Shown: in pieces, positions 43,094 to 52,472 of the stretch
Numbering within the stretch: position 1 is the stretch's first letter
Layout of the letters: each line of letters starts with the position of its first letter
From: CBFDBF01 sp050293315
GTDB taxonomy: Bacteria > Pseudomonadota > Gammaproteobacteria > Chromatiales > Chromatiaceae
NCBI GenBank assembly: GCA_050293315.1
Contig: JBNKMS010000021.1
Location: 12,254-76,253 of the forward strand
DNA length: 64,000 bases
Direction of reading: 5' to 3'
Translations under genes and position numbers: made by a program
Notes under the pieces: generated by a model
What the model saw: only the letters and a program-made list of their open reading frames with translations
Database searches by the model: none
Told to the model about the DNA's origin: nothing

Positions 43094-44362
43094 TTAGACG
43101 CCATGATATGCTTTCCCCTTCAAATTGGGCTGCTGCTCCAAGCCGCGCAGAGCCACACCAATAAACCCCCATACATACCACTGATATCCAGGGTATATTC
43201 CTGGAGTCAGTCCTATTGTATCAACAATCCACATGATGAAAATCATTAATGCCATCACATTAATTGGGCTAGGGCGACTAAGAGCAAGTTGCAAAACTTT
43301 CCACCCCATAACACTTAATAGTGTGATATATGAAATTAAGGAAAATATTCCTCCAGAGAGTAATACACGAATATAATCATTGTGCGCACTCCCACCAGAT
43401 TCGCCAATACCAAATATTTTATAAAGAGGGTTTGCATCTGCCCACAGAGTTAATGCATCTTCCCAGACATAAAGGCGACCAGCTAATACCCTCTTACTAT
43501 CACCAGTTCCACCTATGGCAGAAGTTTCTTTACTAAAAAGCAGCTCAACTTGCTCAACAACTTTATTTCCAGTTACTACATCAATAACAAGTATTGCTAA
43601 TAACACGATGAATAACAAAGATATTCTACGACGCATTACTGACCAAGTAACGACCCAGAGACCCGCTATAACAACCGCAGCTTTTGAATACACCTTAAAA
43701 AGCACACCACCTACTGCCAGGCCATAAAAACCAAGAATAACTTTAGTAAATCCAGATCGTGCAAAATATACGGAATATAAAATAATCCCAGTTAGCGTAA
43801 TATAGCCGTAGGAACGAAGAGAAAAAGCATCATGATAAATACCAATATTCCGTAACAACCCCACAGTATAACGCCCTTCGCTCCATACATGCCCGGTTGC
43901 TGCCTGATATAGCCCCATTGCGATAGGTGCAATACCAGCGATAAGAAAAGCCACTAGCAATCTTTTAAAATCACGTTCATCCCTAATATATGGATGCAAC
44001 AAATGATATCCGGCAAATCCATTTAATACCCTAAGAAAAGATTCGAATGCAGCAAGACCATCGCCATTTCCGGCCATCACGGCGAAGCCTCCTATATTAG
44101 CCCACAGGAAGATTAACCAGAATTTATTCCCAGGCACTTTCTTAAATTCATGGGTCCGATATAAAACGAGATTGCTTAATACTAAAATTGGTACTGCGGC
44201 ACCTAGTAATTGAAGCGCGGAAATACCAGAAATGTCATAATTCCACGACATATCTATCGTTGATTTGGAGATAAAAATAAATAAAACTCCAATCATTGGC
44301 CGATAGACTAATAAATAAATGCAAATAATTGCCAAGAAAAAAGCAAAGAGTCCCAATATCAT
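43094..44362 (-). CDS. O-antigen ligase / Wzy-type polymerase family protein
   Basis: 422 residues with about ten to twelve membrane helices. The Wzy_C-like periplasmic loop region has GRLYVWEDALTLWADANPLY and GIGESGGSAHNDYIRVLLSG, whose HNDY motif is the family hallmark. In this locus it most likely polymerises the lipid-linked repeat units delivered by the flippase, although ligase activity cannot be excluded by sequence. Confidence 0.85.
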   Translation of the reverse strand: MILGLFAFFLAIICIYLLVYRPMIGVLFIFISKSTIDMSWNYDISGISALQLLGAAVPILVLSNLVLYRTHEFKKVPGNKFWLIFLWANIGGFAVMAGNGDGLAAFESFLRVLNGFAGYHLLHPYIRDERDFKRLLVAFLIAGIAPIAMGLYQAATGHVWSEGRYTVGLLRNIGIYHDAFSLRSYGYITLTGIILYSVYFARSGFTKVILGFYGLAVGGVLFKVYSKAAVVIAGLWVVTWSVMRRRISLLFIVLLAILVIDVVTGNKVVEQVELLFSKETSAIGGTGDSKRVLAGRLYVWEDALTLWADANPLYKIFGIGESGGSAHNDYIRVLLSGGIFSLISYITLLSVMGWKVLQLALSRPSPINVMALMIFIMWIVDTIGLTPGIYPGYQWYVWGFIGVALRGLEQQPNLKGKAYHGV

Positions 44363-44399
44363 TGCTAGTCACATATCTTCAAAGGTAATTACTATTCAT

Positions 44400-44642
44400 T
44401 TATATACTTTGCGGTGTAATCGCCTGGTTTATATGAAATCTTTTAATCATATTCACCGTACGAGCAGGATTCCCAACGACAACATCCGCTAGCATATCAT
44501 CAGGAATAATGGCACCATCTACACTATTAGCTCCAATATTAACACCAGATAGGATTACAGAATTAACCCCTATATAAACATTATTCCCAAAGTTGGTTAC
44601 CCTTTCACCATGTTTTAAACAACGTACAAAATTATTTAACAC
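44400..44642 (-). pseudogene. Fragment of a hexapeptide acyltransferase
   Basis: 80 residues from a GTG at 44642 (AAGGGG upstream), consisting only of the C-terminal coils VYIGVNSVILSGVNIGANSV and the closing PDDMLADVVVGNPARTVNMI. Full-length relatives have at least 130-180 residues and a complete set of coils, as at 42644 and 50025. The usual VVGAGAVI stretch reads VDGAIIP here, suggesting decay. Probably a truncated relic, but translation of a short product is not excluded. Confidence 0.6.
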
Positions 44643-44653
44643 CTAAAACCCCT

Positions 44654-46222
44654 TCATGCTAGCGTGCCATTTCTTTTCCCGTCCATTAATGCTTCTTTTA
44701 TCGCCAAATAAAGTCTGCATGTGTATACCAAATCAGTATTGGGATACGCAGCTGGTTTTTCTGATCGACATTTTTCCAGGAAATCCTGATACATCATTTT
44801 ATGTCCTTTATCACGCCGGAAAGACTTAGTCTGACTCTGAACGCCACCATTCTGGACAGTGAAATTCAGAAAGTCATCAATTTTTATCGTCAAATTATTT
44901 TTGCGGATATCAATTAACTCCTGAATACCACGGAGACCATTGCCTCTATCAGTAGCAACAAGATTAAGTTGTGAGCCATCATCAAACTGCACCGCAATAG
45001 ATGCTTCATCTGCTAAAAACTTATCTGATGAAGACATACAATTAAAACTGATGGGGCGAGCACCAATTAAGTGCACGCCTAAATCAATCCAATGGGTTAA
45101 ATTACCAACAATTCTAGTCCCTTGTGACGGCCAATAATACCAATGAGTCATAGGGATAACTTTTTCACGAACAATGCATGTTACCGTTGTAGGCCCCACC
45201 ACTGTATCAAGATGCATTTTTGCACGGCGCACAAAATCCGTATAACGACGATTATAACCTATCTCTACAAATCTGCCGCCCTCTCGAAGTGAGATTAATT
45301 CAGTAAGTTGAGACAATGTAGTCAATGGTGGCTTTTCTATAAGAACCTTTGCTTTAGGATTGTTTTCTAAAGCAAGCTTTGCTAGAGGAACATGAGTGGA
45401 GTGATATGTCGCAATAACTACTATTGGATTCGCAGATTGCTCAAGTCGTTGAAATGCTCGTTCGCAAGAAGTATCTTTATAATCAAAATTATATTTGTCG
45501 TGCAACCCACAAGCCAGCCCAGGATGTTTGTCTATTATTGTATGTCTGTTCACACCAGTTTTTAAATATGGGAGTATTGAAATACACGAATACACACCTG
45601 CTCCAGCCAAAAAAAGATCAAATTTCTTCCTCGACTTGCGAGATTTATTTTTGGTAATAACAAGTTCGGTACTAAATGTTTCAAAATTAATATTTTTATC
45701 ATTTACTCGAACTGGTGAATGGAGCTCTAGACAATCATTTAAATTAAAATTAATTACATTACCAGAATAGGGATCATAATAGAATATCTGTTCCATGATT
45801 TCAGGATGCCTACGAAAATAGGCATCCAAAACATTATATACTTTGCTAAATGCTAACGTGGTCCGCGCAACACACTGTTGAGGAAACGCTATAATCTCTG
45901 CTTCCGGACAATCGGCTGGGCCTAACCCAATGACATTTTCATCTGTATCAGCAAGCATCCCAGAACACAAAACCAAACGTCGCTCACCAATAACTTTCTG
46001 CTGGTACCAAGCGGTACTTACCTTATTCCAAGTCGAAAAGACACCTTCTCGACCTATATGAAATAGTAATTTCCTAATACTATTAGAAAATCTGAACATT
46101 TGCCCTACATTGCTCTTGGCTGCAGGGAAAATCGTGTACGAGTGAACACGAATTAATGACTCACCAGCCCTAGCAAGCGGCTCCTCTATTTCGTAGCTTT
46201 TTCCACCGAATCTTATAAGCAT
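44654..46222 (-). CDS. Gfo/Idh/MocA-family oxidoreductase with an extra N-terminal region
   Basis: 522 residues. The oxidoreductase part begins near 200 (FDLFLAGAGVYSCISILPYL), has KVLIEKPPLTTLSQL (EKP signature) and GGRFVEIGYNRRYTDFV. The first ~200 residues (GKSYEIEEPLARAGESLIRV onwards, including AFPQQCVARTTLAFSKVYNV) look like a reduced version of the alcohol-dehydrogenase half of the 720-residue protein, lacking the Rossmann part. Function in sugar modification is inferred from location only. Confidence 0.8.
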   Translation of the reverse strand: MLIRFGGKSYEIEEPLARAGESLIRVHSYTIFPAAKSNVGQMFRFSNSIRKLLFHIGREGVFSTWNKVSTAWYQQKVIGERRLVLCSGMLADTDENVIGLGPADCPEAEIIAFPQQCVARTTLAFSKVYNVLDAYFRRHPEIMEQIFYYDPYSGNVINFNLNDCLELHSPVRVNDKNINFETFSTELVITKNKSRKSRKKFDLFLAGAGVYSCISILPYLKTGVNRHTIIDKHPGLACGLHDKYNFDYKDTSCERAFQRLEQSANPIVVIATYHSTHVPLAKLALENNPKAKVLIEKPPLTTLSQLTELISLREGGRFVEIGYNRRYTDFVRRAKMHLDTVVGPTTVTCIVREKVIPMTHWYYWPSQGTRIVGNLTHWIDLGVHLIGARPISFNCMSSSDKFLADEASIAVQFDDGSQLNLVATDRGNGLRGIQELIDIRKNNLTIKIDDFLNFTVQNGGVQSQTKSFRRDKGHKMMYQDFLEKCRSEKPAAYPNTDLVYTCRLYLAIKEALMDGKRNGTLA

Positions 46223-46469
46223 TTACACTTCCGCTCTGTTAACACTCACCCCTCAAGGCGATGGTTGGGTAAGGGTATCTAAATGGCTAACGCCATGATT
46301 TAATCAGATACCATTATTCTTGCTTTCTCCATATGAAAGAAGGGTCGCATTTATCTTGTTTCAGGAATGATAGGTGGCTTAGGATATTAACTAGCGTCAT
46401 ATTGAACAACTTATACACATGTGGACAATTGATGACAAGATGAAAATGTAGCATCTTTATAAACCAATC

Positions 46470-47642
46470 TTATTTATTCGAAATCACCGCCTGAATATGA
46501 TCACCTAATTTATAAGCAATAATATTAGAGTCAAAAGTCTCACGCGCGTAGTCATGATTACGTAATGCAATAGCATTGCGGAGTTTCTGATTTATGATTA
46601 ATTCATCAATATTAGTTGAAAGCCCCTTCAAATCACCTGGCTGTATTAACAAGCCATTCTCCTTATCATGGACAACTTCTCCTAATGCTCCCACGGTAGA
46701 ACAAACAACAGGCTTCGCCATTGATATTGCCTCTAGGACCGCCATTGAGAAACCTTCAGAATATGATGGTAATACCAAAAAATTACACTCCTTTAAAATT
46801 TCTAATTTTTCCTTCTCCCCAATCGCACCCAAATAATCATAATTAACGTCAAATTTCCCTCTTATGTGTGTATCATAACATTGACAGGGGTCTTCAAAAG
46901 CAATCTCCTCTCCTGAAGACTCATTGAAAAAAACATTTCGCTCATAATTAATAAAATTACCCGCAAAGATAAAACGGATATCTGGATGCTTGTGGGCAAT
47001 AACTGGTATAACTTTTAATAGATCACAGTACCCCTTTGCAAATGACAGATGCCCTAGAAATAATATTTTTAATGGATTATAAAGTACCGGCTGAGGATTA
47101 AAATATTTGCTTGTATCAACTGCGTTATAAAGCACATGAATTCTATTCTTTGGAATTAGGTTATCAAATTGATTTCTTAATTTCTCTGCTTGCACTAGAC
47201 CGATAGCGGCTTTTCCACAAGCAAGCTTTATAACCTTTTTCTCTATTTCTCTCATATGATCAAAATTTCTCTTAAAATGGCCAGCCCTCATATGCAATAT
47301 AATTGGTGTTCGCAATAATCGGCATATAAAAATGCACCAAATATCGCGCCCCAACCAACCTACTTTCGTTGCAGTTACAAAATAATAAGCCGCCCCAGGC
47401 CGATGTTTAATGACCGCATGAATAAGACGCCAGGTAAAAATAAAAAAAGCAGAGATCATGGAAAAATCCAATCTTCCTTTATCAGCGTTGTTTTTTCTCA
47501 CATTTGTATTTAAAAACTTAATGCTAAATCTATTGGCCAACTCAGACTCAAGAAATGTCTTCATCGCACTTTCCGGCCCTGAATATGGAGGTGGGTAAGG
47601 GCCAATAAATAGTACTTTTTGCTTGTTTTCTGAATTATCCAT
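46470..47642 (-). CDS. Glycosyltransferase family 4
   Basis: About 390 residues. GT-B fold with N-terminal VLFIGPYPPPYSGPESAM, nucleotide-sugar domain KILFLGHLSFAKGYCDLLKV, and the E-x7-E motif in EGFSMAVLEAISMAKPVVCS. It starts at the ATG at 47642, two bases after the stop of the upstream gene (an in-frame GTG at 47648 would overlap it). It transfers a sugar onto the growing lipid-linked unit; donor and acceptor are unknown. The 246 bases after its stop carry no gene. Confidence 0.88.
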   Translation of the reverse strand: MDNSENKQKVLFIGPYPPPYSGPESAMKTFLESELANRFSIKFLNTNVRKNNADKGRLDFSMISAFFIFTWRLIHAVIKHRPGAAYYFVTATKVGWLGRDIWCIFICRLLRTPIILHMRAGHFKRNFDHMREIEKKVIKLACGKAAIGLVQAEKLRNQFDNLIPKNRIHVLYNAVDTSKYFNPQPVLYNPLKILFLGHLSFAKGYCDLLKVIPVIAHKHPDIRFIFAGNFINYERNVFFNESSGEEIAFEDPCQCYDTHIRGKFDVNYDYLGAIGEKEKLEILKECNFLVLPSYSEGFSMAVLEAISMAKPVVCSTVGALGEVVHDKENGLLIQPGDLKGLSTNIDELIINQKLRNAIALRNHDYARETFDSNIIAYKLGDHIQAVISNK

Positions 47643-47644
47643 TT

Positions 47645-48736
47645 TCACTTTTTAACTAAAGCAGTTTCAATGTCGACACACCAGTTCTCTACAGACAGTT
47701 CTTTTGCTTTCTCAAACGCAGCAAGACAAGCACTTTTATACTCATTAGAATCTAGAAGAAAATTTACTATTCGCATTGAATCAGCCTTTAAATTACCAGA
47801 CAATAACAATCCATTTACAGAATCATCCAGATAGTCTATCTCTGGCGGATGATCCGTGTAAGTTGATAATGTAATATAAGGCTTCCCATAAGCAAATGCA
47901 TGCACAATGGACAATCCCGAATGCCCAGGCATAAAGACCGCATGTGCCTTATCCATTTCATCACCAATCAACTTCTCATCAATAATGGCGCCCTTCCAAT
48001 AAATACATGAATCTTGCTCTGCAGCAGCTATTATCTTATATGATTCGGGGCCATCACCTATTACTACCAGCTCAATATCAGGTAACAAATCCTTAAGGTT
48101 TCTATAATACTCTAGTAAAAGATCAATATTTCTATAAGGCACTAATCTTCCAATAACTAATAATCTTTTTTGCGGTATTTCATTGATCTTAAATGAATGA
48201 GTCTGCCATATATGGTTTGTATCTATAGTGTTATTTGCATGCCTTGCCTTTTGTTTACTAATTAGATTATTTGCAATCGCGCGCTCCATGCTTTCAAGAG
48301 TATAAAAAATAACCCTGTCATAAAGCATGAACATAATCATTGGATATATCTTTTCTATAAGATTAGGCGTGATTCTATATCTAATCATCGGATGATTATA
48401 TGTAATTAATTTGAAGTTGTATTTTTTCTTTAACAGATAAAGATATATAATTAAAAATGTATTTTTTTTCTCTAATGGCATCAATACATATTCAAAGGCA
48501 CTATGTTTGATCACGTCACGTAATAAAAAATAAACATGCAAACTAAAACCAAAGCTCTCTTTAGTCACTGATGTTTTAAGCTGCCTAAACCCTTGTTCTT
48601 CATATTCGACATGCCCCTGTTTATCATCATTAGCTCCAGAAATGACCGTAATATCTAACGCACCACGCGAATTCAGTTTTGCCAAAAAGCGCGCCTTGTA
48701 ATGATTTAAATTAGGAGCAATCCAAAGTACATTCAT
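47645..48736 (-). CDS. Glycosyltransferase family 4, variant acidic motif
   Basis: 363 residues with a GT4 C-terminal domain (KRLLVIGRLVPYRNIDLLLE, ELVVIGDGPESYKIIAAAEQ). The usual E-x7-E signature is replaced by PGHSGLSIVHAFAYGKPYIT, a recognised variant in which His takes the second acidic position. Its role is one of the chain-extension steps. It is directly upstream of the previous glycosyltransferase gene and follows the next one by 41 bases. Confidence 0.85.
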   Translation of the reverse strand: MNVLWIAPNLNHYKARFLAKLNSRGALDITVISGANDDKQGHVEYEEQGFRQLKTSVTKESFGFSLHVYFLLRDVIKHSAFEYVLMPLEKKNTFLIIYLYLLKKKYNFKLITYNHPMIRYRITPNLIEKIYPMIMFMLYDRVIFYTLESMERAIANNLISKQKARHANNTIDTNHIWQTHSFKINEIPQKRLLVIGRLVPYRNIDLLLEYYRNLKDLLPDIELVVIGDGPESYKIIAAAEQDSCIYWKGAIIDEKLIGDEMDKAHAVFMPGHSGLSIVHAFAYGKPYITLSTYTDHPPEIDYLDDSVNGLLLSGNLKADSMRIVNFLLDSNEYKSACLAAFEKAKELSVENWCVDIETALVKK

Positions 48737-48777
48737 ATGTATCCATTATCCTGTAACATTAGTAGCATGCGCGAAAA

Positions 48778-49914
48778 TCATTCAAACAAGCTCCTATACA
48801 TTATTCCATATTGCTTATATACTGCTATCGCATTAAATTCCATCGCACGCTTCTTTAGTTCGCACATGTCTTCTAACAAATGCTTACGGTCTAAGTACAT
48901 CTCCTTTATCCTAGAAGCTAATTCATTTCTATCGTGCATAACATATTTTTCTTGAGAAACTGGGCCGACTACTTCAACGAGACCACCGCCATCGTGCATT
49001 ACAAAGGTTGGCTTTCCTAGTGACATAGATTCTAAGGCCACTATACCGAATGCTTCCTTATGATAAGGAAAGACGCATACATCACTAGCGTTAATAAAGT
49101 CAAAGATATTATCCTTAAAAGGTAAAAATGAAACCATAGATTCAATGCCATAATTTTCTGACATTTCCATCAAAATAGGTTTTTGCGGTCCATCACCAAT
49201 TATTATTACATTAATATTATAAAATCCGTCTTGCCTAAATATTTTTGCAACATCTAACAAATATTCAATGCGCTTATTGCTAACTAAGCGGCTGTACGTA
49301 AGCACTAATAGTTCATTTTCACTAACACCAATCTCAGCGCGAATAATACTATTATCCTTAATAGAGACTGGCTGACTAGGAGTTATATTAGGAATTACTT
49401 TTAATTCTTTTCGAATACGTAAACGTTTTACAATTTCCCTATGCAGAAACTCTGAAACTGTAGTTATTTGGTGAAAAAAGTAATTAGCGAAAAAAACAAG
49501 ACACGAGAACTTTATTCGATCAATAACACTGAGCTCACGCCTCAAATGAGTAAGACCATGAAAAGTATAAACAATCTTCTTTCTTTCAAATAAAGCAGCT
49601 AGAAATATAATGAAGTTAATTGAGTGAATATGCACTATGTCAAATTTTGAGATAAAACGACGTGCAATAAGAAGCTTCGCTATTCGAAGATCTACACCAC
49701 TTCTCAACCCTAAAACCACGAAAGACACACCATCCATAGCACTTATTTTTTCCTTGAACACACCACCTTGCATGGCAAATAAAACACCCACACGCAATTC
49801 TTTGCATTGAGTATCAACGAGACTATGTACTTGCCTCTCAATCCCCCCAAAACCTCCCGTAATTAAACAATGGCAAATACTTGGTGAAAATCTTGGTCTA
49901 TTTTCAGCATTCAA
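48778..49914 (-). CDS. Glycosyltransferase family 4
   Basis: 378 residues. N-terminal CHCLITGGFGGIERQVHSLV is typical of GT4 acceptor domains; the C-terminal part has LVLTYSRLVSNKRIEYLLDV, INVIIIGDGPQKPILMEMSE and the E-x7-E motif EAFGIVALESMSLGKPTFVM. First of the three consecutive GT4 genes on the minus strand, all markedly AT-rich. Donor sugar unknown. Confidence 0.88.
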   Translation of the reverse strand: MNAENRPRFSPSICHCLITGGFGGIERQVHSLVDTQCKELRVGVLFAMQGGVFKEKISAMDGVSFVVLGLRSGVDLRIAKLLIARRFISKFDIVHIHSINFIIFLAALFERKKIVYTFHGLTHLRRELSVIDRIKFSCLVFFANYFFHQITTVSEFLHREIVKRLRIRKELKVIPNITPSQPVSIKDNSIIRAEIGVSENELLVLTYSRLVSNKRIEYLLDVAKIFRQDGFYNINVIIIGDGPQKPILMEMSENYGIESMVSFLPFKDNIFDFINASDVCVFPYHKEAFGIVALESMSLGKPTFVMHDGGGLVEVVGPVSQEKYVMHDRNELASRIKEMYLDRKHLLEDMCELKKRAMEFNAIAVYKQYGIMYRSLFE

Positions 49915-50024
49915 AGTAGCTGCTACTCCGATATATAGAAATACAGATTGAAAGGCCTGATAATCCTATAACTTTGCGATAAAATCATAGCCAGGATACA
50001 CAGCATCTATATCCAATTACACAA

Positions 50025-50609
50025 TTATTTTTCAAGGAGGCCGGTAGGCCTCATTGAGACATGCCTAACTGGTAGCCCAACATTAACACTATATGGCCTT
50101 ATCTTAGATTTTGATAAGACGATTGAATGAGCACCAATAACAGCCCCATTTGGAATAGTAGCGCCAGACAAAATCATAGTAAATGCGCCGATCCATACAT
50201 CCTTACCAATAATTACTGGAGTAGCGGTTAACGGTTGAGATGCAATCGTTTTATGGTCACAAAAAGAATGCTCTCCATCTCTAATACTAACATTTTCAGC
50301 TATCAACACATCGTCTCCAATAATTACTTTAGAGCGAGAGTTCAGCAAAATATTTTGCGTGAAATTAACATTCCTCCCTACTTGCAGAGAACCTGCATGA
50401 TGAATATCTATAGTAATACCATATCCAATATTCACATTATCATCTAGAAATATATTTGCGCTAGGATAAGACCTGAATATTGGGAATTGCTTACACTTGA
50501 GATTTTTACCGACCTCACAACCATGTAAGACCAAATACAGCTTAAGCAACGCACCCCTAATGCGACTGCTAAGATTTCGTAGTTTCGCCTCTATTGCAAG
50601 CAACCCCAT
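50025..50609 (-). CDS. Hexapeptide-repeat acyltransferase
   Basis: 194 residues. Left-handed beta-helix coils include IFLDDNVNIGYGITIDIHHA, VIIGDDVLIAENVSIRDGEH and VWIGAFTMILSGATIPNGAV, ending VGLPVRHVSMRP. His in IDIHHAG or RDGEHSF may be catalytic. Family members O-acetylate sugars in EPS or O-antigen units. It lies between a glycosyltransferase gene and the flippase gene. Confidence 0.88.
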   Translation of the reverse strand: MGLLAIEAKLRNLSSRIRGALLKLYLVLHGCEVGKNLKCKQFPIFRSYPSANIFLDDNVNIGYGITIDIHHAGSLQVGRNVNFTQNILLNSRSKVIIGDDVLIAENVSIRDGEHSFCDHKTIASQPLTATPVIIGKDVWIGAFTMILSGATIPNGAVIGAHSIVLSKSKIRPYSVNVGLPVRHVSMRPTGLLEK

Positions 50610-50650
50610 TTTGTTTTTATCCTATGTTTAGATATAATCAAAAATAAGCT

Positions 50651-52153
50651 TTAGTTTATATATTTTTTATAATAACCAGCTATATCCGAGCTTAATCCTT
50701 GATCAAATAATAAAAAATATGCAGCTGCAAACACGCCGCTTGCGATTAAATAATTTAATAAAACTAGATTGATATCTAGCATGCCTTTAAAGTGGTGAAT
50801 CAATAACCATGCCATACCATATATCACAAGAGCCGTCGCCAATAGTAATAATTGTCTTTTAATAAAATTAAAATATGATTTCTTTATACATTCCTTATAT
50901 GTTCTTCTAGCAGAATATGCTAACTGCGAAATGCCATAACATAGAAAAGCAGCACTCGCACCAATCAAATTAAACTCCAATATAAAACAAACGCATATAG
51001 GAGGATAAATAATAAGATCTAGAATATTCTGTTTTGCGCCAATCCCGGAGTTACCCACAGCCAATGCAATAATGTTAGGTAATGTTGTAATAGTATTAAT
51101 ATACATTGAAAAACATAAGATCATTGTCGGAGCAACAAGATTCAATGCTATCTCATGATTGAAAATAAATGTAAGCCCCAGCTCTGAAATGAAAGCCACT
51201 AGTGCCAATATAAAAATAACGACTAATGCTGATATATCTAGAATTTTATCGTAAAGCGCAACCATATCATCGTGCTCATGTTGGTCACTCATCCTGCTTA
51301 GAGATGGGAATGCGGCATGAATTATGGCCCCCGTAACAAGTCTTGTTTTAGAAAGAGCACCGAATAAGACACCATAGTAACCAACAGAAGCAATTAGCAT
51401 TAGCTTGCTAATAATAATTTTATCTAGTTGCTGCAGGCATGCTTTAAGTATTGTTGCAAAAGTAAGAGTTGATGTGAAACGTATATTTTTCTTAATAACG
51501 TATAATTTGAAACCTGGTATCAGCATTCTATAATCAAAAAATACTGCGGCAACAAAAATGTAGACCAAAGCCCTTAATACATAACTAATAGCAAGCCAAT
51601 ATATAATAACCATTAATGCCTGATCATTAATTATGAGCAAAATAGTTACTAAATGCTGTAAAGCAGTTGCCAATACATCAATTAGGTTAGTTACCCCCAT
51701 TTGCTCCATGCCCCTTAACAAGCTAACATAAAGCCACCTGGGCAAAATAATCATTGAAGATACGCCAAGAACGCGCACTATATTTATTGCGGTAGATCTA
51801 TCTAGTGACTCTAATACAACCCAATGATCGACTAAAAATGGCGAGAGAAAATAAATAAATAAGACGACTAAAAAGTAGATAGACCAATAAACAGTGGTAG
51901 CTGTTTTAATATAATCCTTAACATAGGGTTTGTCACAATGATAATTTGATGCTATCTCTCGTACCGTCGTTATTGACACACCTGTTTGCAAGATATCTGC
52001 TAATAGTAAATTCACCAATGCAGTGAAAAAAATCAGCCCTAATACATCCGGCCCTAAATCATGATGAATATATTTAATCGAGGCAAAACTTAATAATAAA
52101 ACAAATGATTGTCCTGCCAAATTGTATACCACATTCTTTTTTAGCTTACTCAC
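50651..52153 (-). CDS. Wzx-type oligosaccharide flippase
   Basis: 500 residues with about twelve to fourteen membrane helices spread evenly over the chain. The start KKNVVYNLAGQSFVLLLSFA and LRGMEQMGVTNLIDVLATAL, along with KLMLIASVGYYGVLFGALSK, are characteristic of polysaccharide transporters of the MOP superfamily. It moves undecaprenyl-linked repeat units to the periplasmic side. The gene is strongly AT-rich. Confidence 0.9.
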   Translation of the reverse strand: MSKLKKNVVYNLAGQSFVLLLSFASIKYIHHDLGPDVLGLIFFTALVNLLLADILQTGVSITTVREIASNYHCDKPYVKDYIKTATTVYWSIYFLVVLFIYFLSPFLVDHWVVLESLDRSTAINIVRVLGVSSMIILPRWLYVSLLRGMEQMGVTNLIDVLATALQHLVTILLIINDQALMVIIYWLAISYVLRALVYIFVAAVFFDYRMLIPGFKLYVIKKNIRFTSTLTFATILKACLQQLDKIIISKLMLIASVGYYGVLFGALSKTRLVTGAIIHAAFPSLSRMSDQHEHDDMVALYDKILDISALVVIFILALVAFISELGLTFIFNHEIALNLVAPTMILCFSMYINTITTLPNIIALAVGNSGIGAKQNILDLIIYPPICVCFILEFNLIGASAAFLCYGISQLAYSARRTYKECIKKSYFNFIKRQLLLLATALVIYGMAWLLIHHFKGMLDINLVLLNYLIASGVFAAAYFLLFDQGLSSDIAGYYKKYIN

Positions 52154-52472
52154 TTTTGAGATAATGTCCTATTTAATTCAAAATACGCAATGAAAAGTAC
52201 TTAGGCAACTATTCATGACGCAACCTAGCATGAGCAGCATCATTTAGATATTGCGTAGGTTCTAATTCCACCCCTCTTTTTCGAATATTATCAGAGGTGC
52301 TTTCTTCCTTTGCTTTAAATCATCATTTAATCTAGCTAGTTGTAAAACCATCACACTACAGTGCCTCACCGGAACGGAAATTATCATTAGTCATAAAATT
52401 GCCACTTTGCTTTATTTGTAAATTAAATATTTATTTAGCAGTAAATATTTCTAGTCACTAATTTACGAACAA
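52154..52472. other. AT-rich intergenic region, nothing clear
   Basis: 319 bases between the beta-helix gene and the flippase gene. It contains an imperfect inverted repeat around aaatatttactgctaaata near 52425-52455, which could slow transcription, but no convincing terminator, promoter or gene. Confidence 0.35.
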
